Assembly: GCA_003541895.1 (NCBI GenBank)
Contig: DPLR01000335.1
Span: 1 to 6,403, forward strand
Direction: 5' to 3'
Origin: Cytophagales bacterium
GTDB taxonomy: Bacteria > Bacteroidota > Bacteroidia > Cytophagales > Cyclobacteriaceae
Length of the DNA stretch: 6,403 nt
Part shown: piece by piece, positions 5,107 to 6,403 of the stretch
Position numbering within the stretch: position 1 is the first letter of the stretch
How the letters are laid out: every line of letters begins with the position of its first letter
The notes under the pieces: model-generated
The model's input: the letters and a program-made list of their open reading frames with translations, nothing else
Told to the model about the DNA's origin: nothing
The model's database searches: none
Program-made: the position numbers and the translations under genes

Positions 5107-6403
5107 CTATTTCTTTTTCTTGATGACAATTTGCGACTGTTGAACTTGTATTATTCTTGCGAAGAGTTCTTTAAGGGTAAAATATTCTTCCGAATTGTAA
5201 ACTGATTTTGAAATACTAAGGGTATTCCCAACCTGAACTTTATTGCCTAGCATGCTCGAATTAAACAATAACCTACCCCCTCCCTTCGGTAACGAAACAG
5301 CAGTGTTTTTTGGCAATTCATCAATAATATAATTATCAGGAAAAGTAAGTGAAAATAAAATGGACTGTTCCAGCGGAGCACCAAAGTCTACAGGATAAGT
5401 GCGTTCGGTGGATTGGAAAGGATTTTTCTTCCAAGATTCTATTATGAAAGGTGATAGGTAAAAGACTTCCTGTATAGCAGCCTCTGAAAATTTTAAATTA
5501 TAGATTTCAATAAAGGGCTTTTCTAAGGAATCAGTTCCTAAATTCACATAATTGATAACTTCAAAATCTGGCCAATTAGCCGCCTGACTTTTTACGTAGT
5601 CTTCTTTGCTGGAAAAGGAAAAATATTTTTCACGTTGGTTAAAAGCATCATAGCCAAAATGAGTTTGCTTAAACGTTCCAAATAACGACCCATCCTCCTT
5701 CAATACTAGTTGAACTTCCGTTACCTTTTTGTCTTTCTCCTTTAGCTTTAAATCAACCCATTCAGAAACTTCATTCATCAGGCGTATCTTTCCGTTCAGG
5801 CATTTTTCTGGAACAAATCCAAAGGAATAAAGTGGATTAGTTGCGTCAAGCCAATATTGGTCAGTGCCATTAGTAATATGAGCAATCACATAATTAAAGT
5901 CTGACATTACTGGATGAAGCATAACCGGCAATCCATTCGCTCGGGTTGAAAGAAGGGCAGGTTCGGCTTTGATCCCAATAGATTGAAGTGCCCCAACCAA
6001 TGACAAGTTGATGTCGGCCACATTTCCTTTCTGTGTTTGGTAAGCTTTCTTTACACCTTGCTCGGTAAAGTAACCATACACTTCGTTCCAGTTATAATGC
6101 TTTTTGATTTCGTTAAAAACAAATTTTGCTTTTTGCACCGGGTCATCAATTCCTGTTGTCAAAAGTTGCATCTGATTTCCAAATAATTTTTTAGCTTGTT
6201 TTAGCTGAACTCCGAATTGATCATCATCTTTAAGGCGTCTGTCTACGTCCTTCCATTCTTCGGTATACTTCCGCACTTGACCGTCAAACCGTTTAATTTC
6301 AGAAAGTACAAAATTGATGTAAGAAATGAAATTACTTTTGGCTGTCATGTACATTTCTTCTTTGAAAGCAGGAATGTCTCTCATAGCATATTTCTCTAAA
6401 GCG
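5107..6403 (-). CDS. DUF3857-family transglutaminase-like protein, catalytic residues lost (5' partial)
   Basis: The reading frame stays open to the window edge (A-L-E-K-Y-A precedes the Met at 6382-6384), so this is the C-terminal part of a longer gene and that Met is probably not the start. Numbered from it, 3-30 (D-I-P-A-F-K-E-E-x-Y-M) matches the end of a DUF3857 domain and 79-185 is a transglutaminase-like core: H-Y-x-W-N (96-100), G-N-V-A-D-I-N (120-126), G-I-K-A-E-P-A-L-L-S-T-R-x-N-G (137-151), F-N-Y-V-I-A (163-168), Y-W-L-D-A-T (177-182). The remainder, ending in KKKK, fits the DUF3858-type beta tail. At the catalytic triad sites the Cys is Val122, the His is Tyr165 and only Asp180 remains, so peptidase or crosslinking activity is unlikely. 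Full-length relatives have an N-terminal signal peptide and are envelope proteins. Function unknown. The stop is TAG at 5107-5109. Confidence 0.9.
   Translation of the reverse strand, partial: ALEKYAMRDIPAFKEEMYMTAKSNFISYINFVLSEIKRFDGQVRKYTEEWKDVDRRLKDDDQFGVQLKQAKKLFGNQMQLLTTGIDDPVQKAKFVFNEIKKHYNWNEVYGYFTEQGVKKAYQTQKGNVADINLSLVGALQSIGIKAEPALLSTRANGLPVMLHPVMSDFNYVIAHITNGTDQYWLDATNPLYSFGFVPEKCLNGKIRLMNEVSEWVDLKLKEKDKKVTEVQLVLKEDGSLFGTFKQTHFGYDAFNQREKYFSFSSKEDYVKSQAANWPDFEVINYVNLGTDSLEKPFIEIYNLKFSEAAIQEVFYLSPFIIESWKKNPFQSTERTYPVDFGAPLEQSILFSLTFPDNYIIDELPKNTAVSLPKGGGRLLFNSSMLGNKVQVGNTLSISKSVYNSEEYFTLKELFARIIQVQQSQIVIKKKK

Noticed and set aside
6382..6384. ATG as the true start of the transglutaminase-like gene
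   Set aside because: The frame continues in-family to the window edge and the N-terminal DUF3857 part would be missing. The real start lies outside the window.

Overview
The window most likely comes from a member of the Bacteroidota, perhaps Cytophagales-like; this is inferred from content, not from a marker gene. The DNA is AT-rich. Several secreted proteins end their signal peptides in an A-Q or C-A-Q style junction, strong Shine-Dalgarno sequences are absent, and the gene families (YceI, SPOR/OmpA, DUF3857-type transglutaminase-like, triple-repeat secreted protein) are common in that phylum. Most products appear to be envelope or exported proteins of unknown function. No phage, CRISPR array, rRNA, tRNA or intact insertion sequence was recognised.

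Layout. A minus-strand gene (41-1087) encodes a secreted protein built from three copies of a ~100-residue unit. It diverges from a plus-strand pair: a secreted small protein with a hydrophobic segment (1202-1753) and a 61-residue DUF2158/YodC-like protein (1807-1992). These converge, with only 8 bases between, on a minus-strand pair: a YceI-like periplasmic protein (2392-2916) followed after one base by a four-helix membrane protein that appears to start with TTG (2001-2390). Next comes a minus-strand SPOR + OmpA peptidoglycan-binding protein (3114-4181).

The 462-base stretch 4182-4643 has no intact gene but is the least ordinary part. It holds a perfect 16-bp inverted repeat made of four ACGGGAA half-sites (4302-4340). 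Directly abutting it is a decayed, twice-frameshifted C-terminal end of a sensor histidine kinase ATPase domain (about 4343-4552). This looks like a scar where a two-component gene was broken.

The right part holds a plus-strand lipoprotein with a conserved cysteine pattern (4644-5072). It converges with a minus-strand DUF3857-family transglutaminase-like protein (5107 to the window edge, 5' end missing) whose catalytic Cys and His positions are replaced.

Taken together this is a region of envelope and periplasm housekeeping or accessory genes, not a clear defence or metabolic system. I did not find convincing evidence for a novel multi-gene system. The histidine-kinase relic with its adjoining palindrome array is the observation most worth following up.
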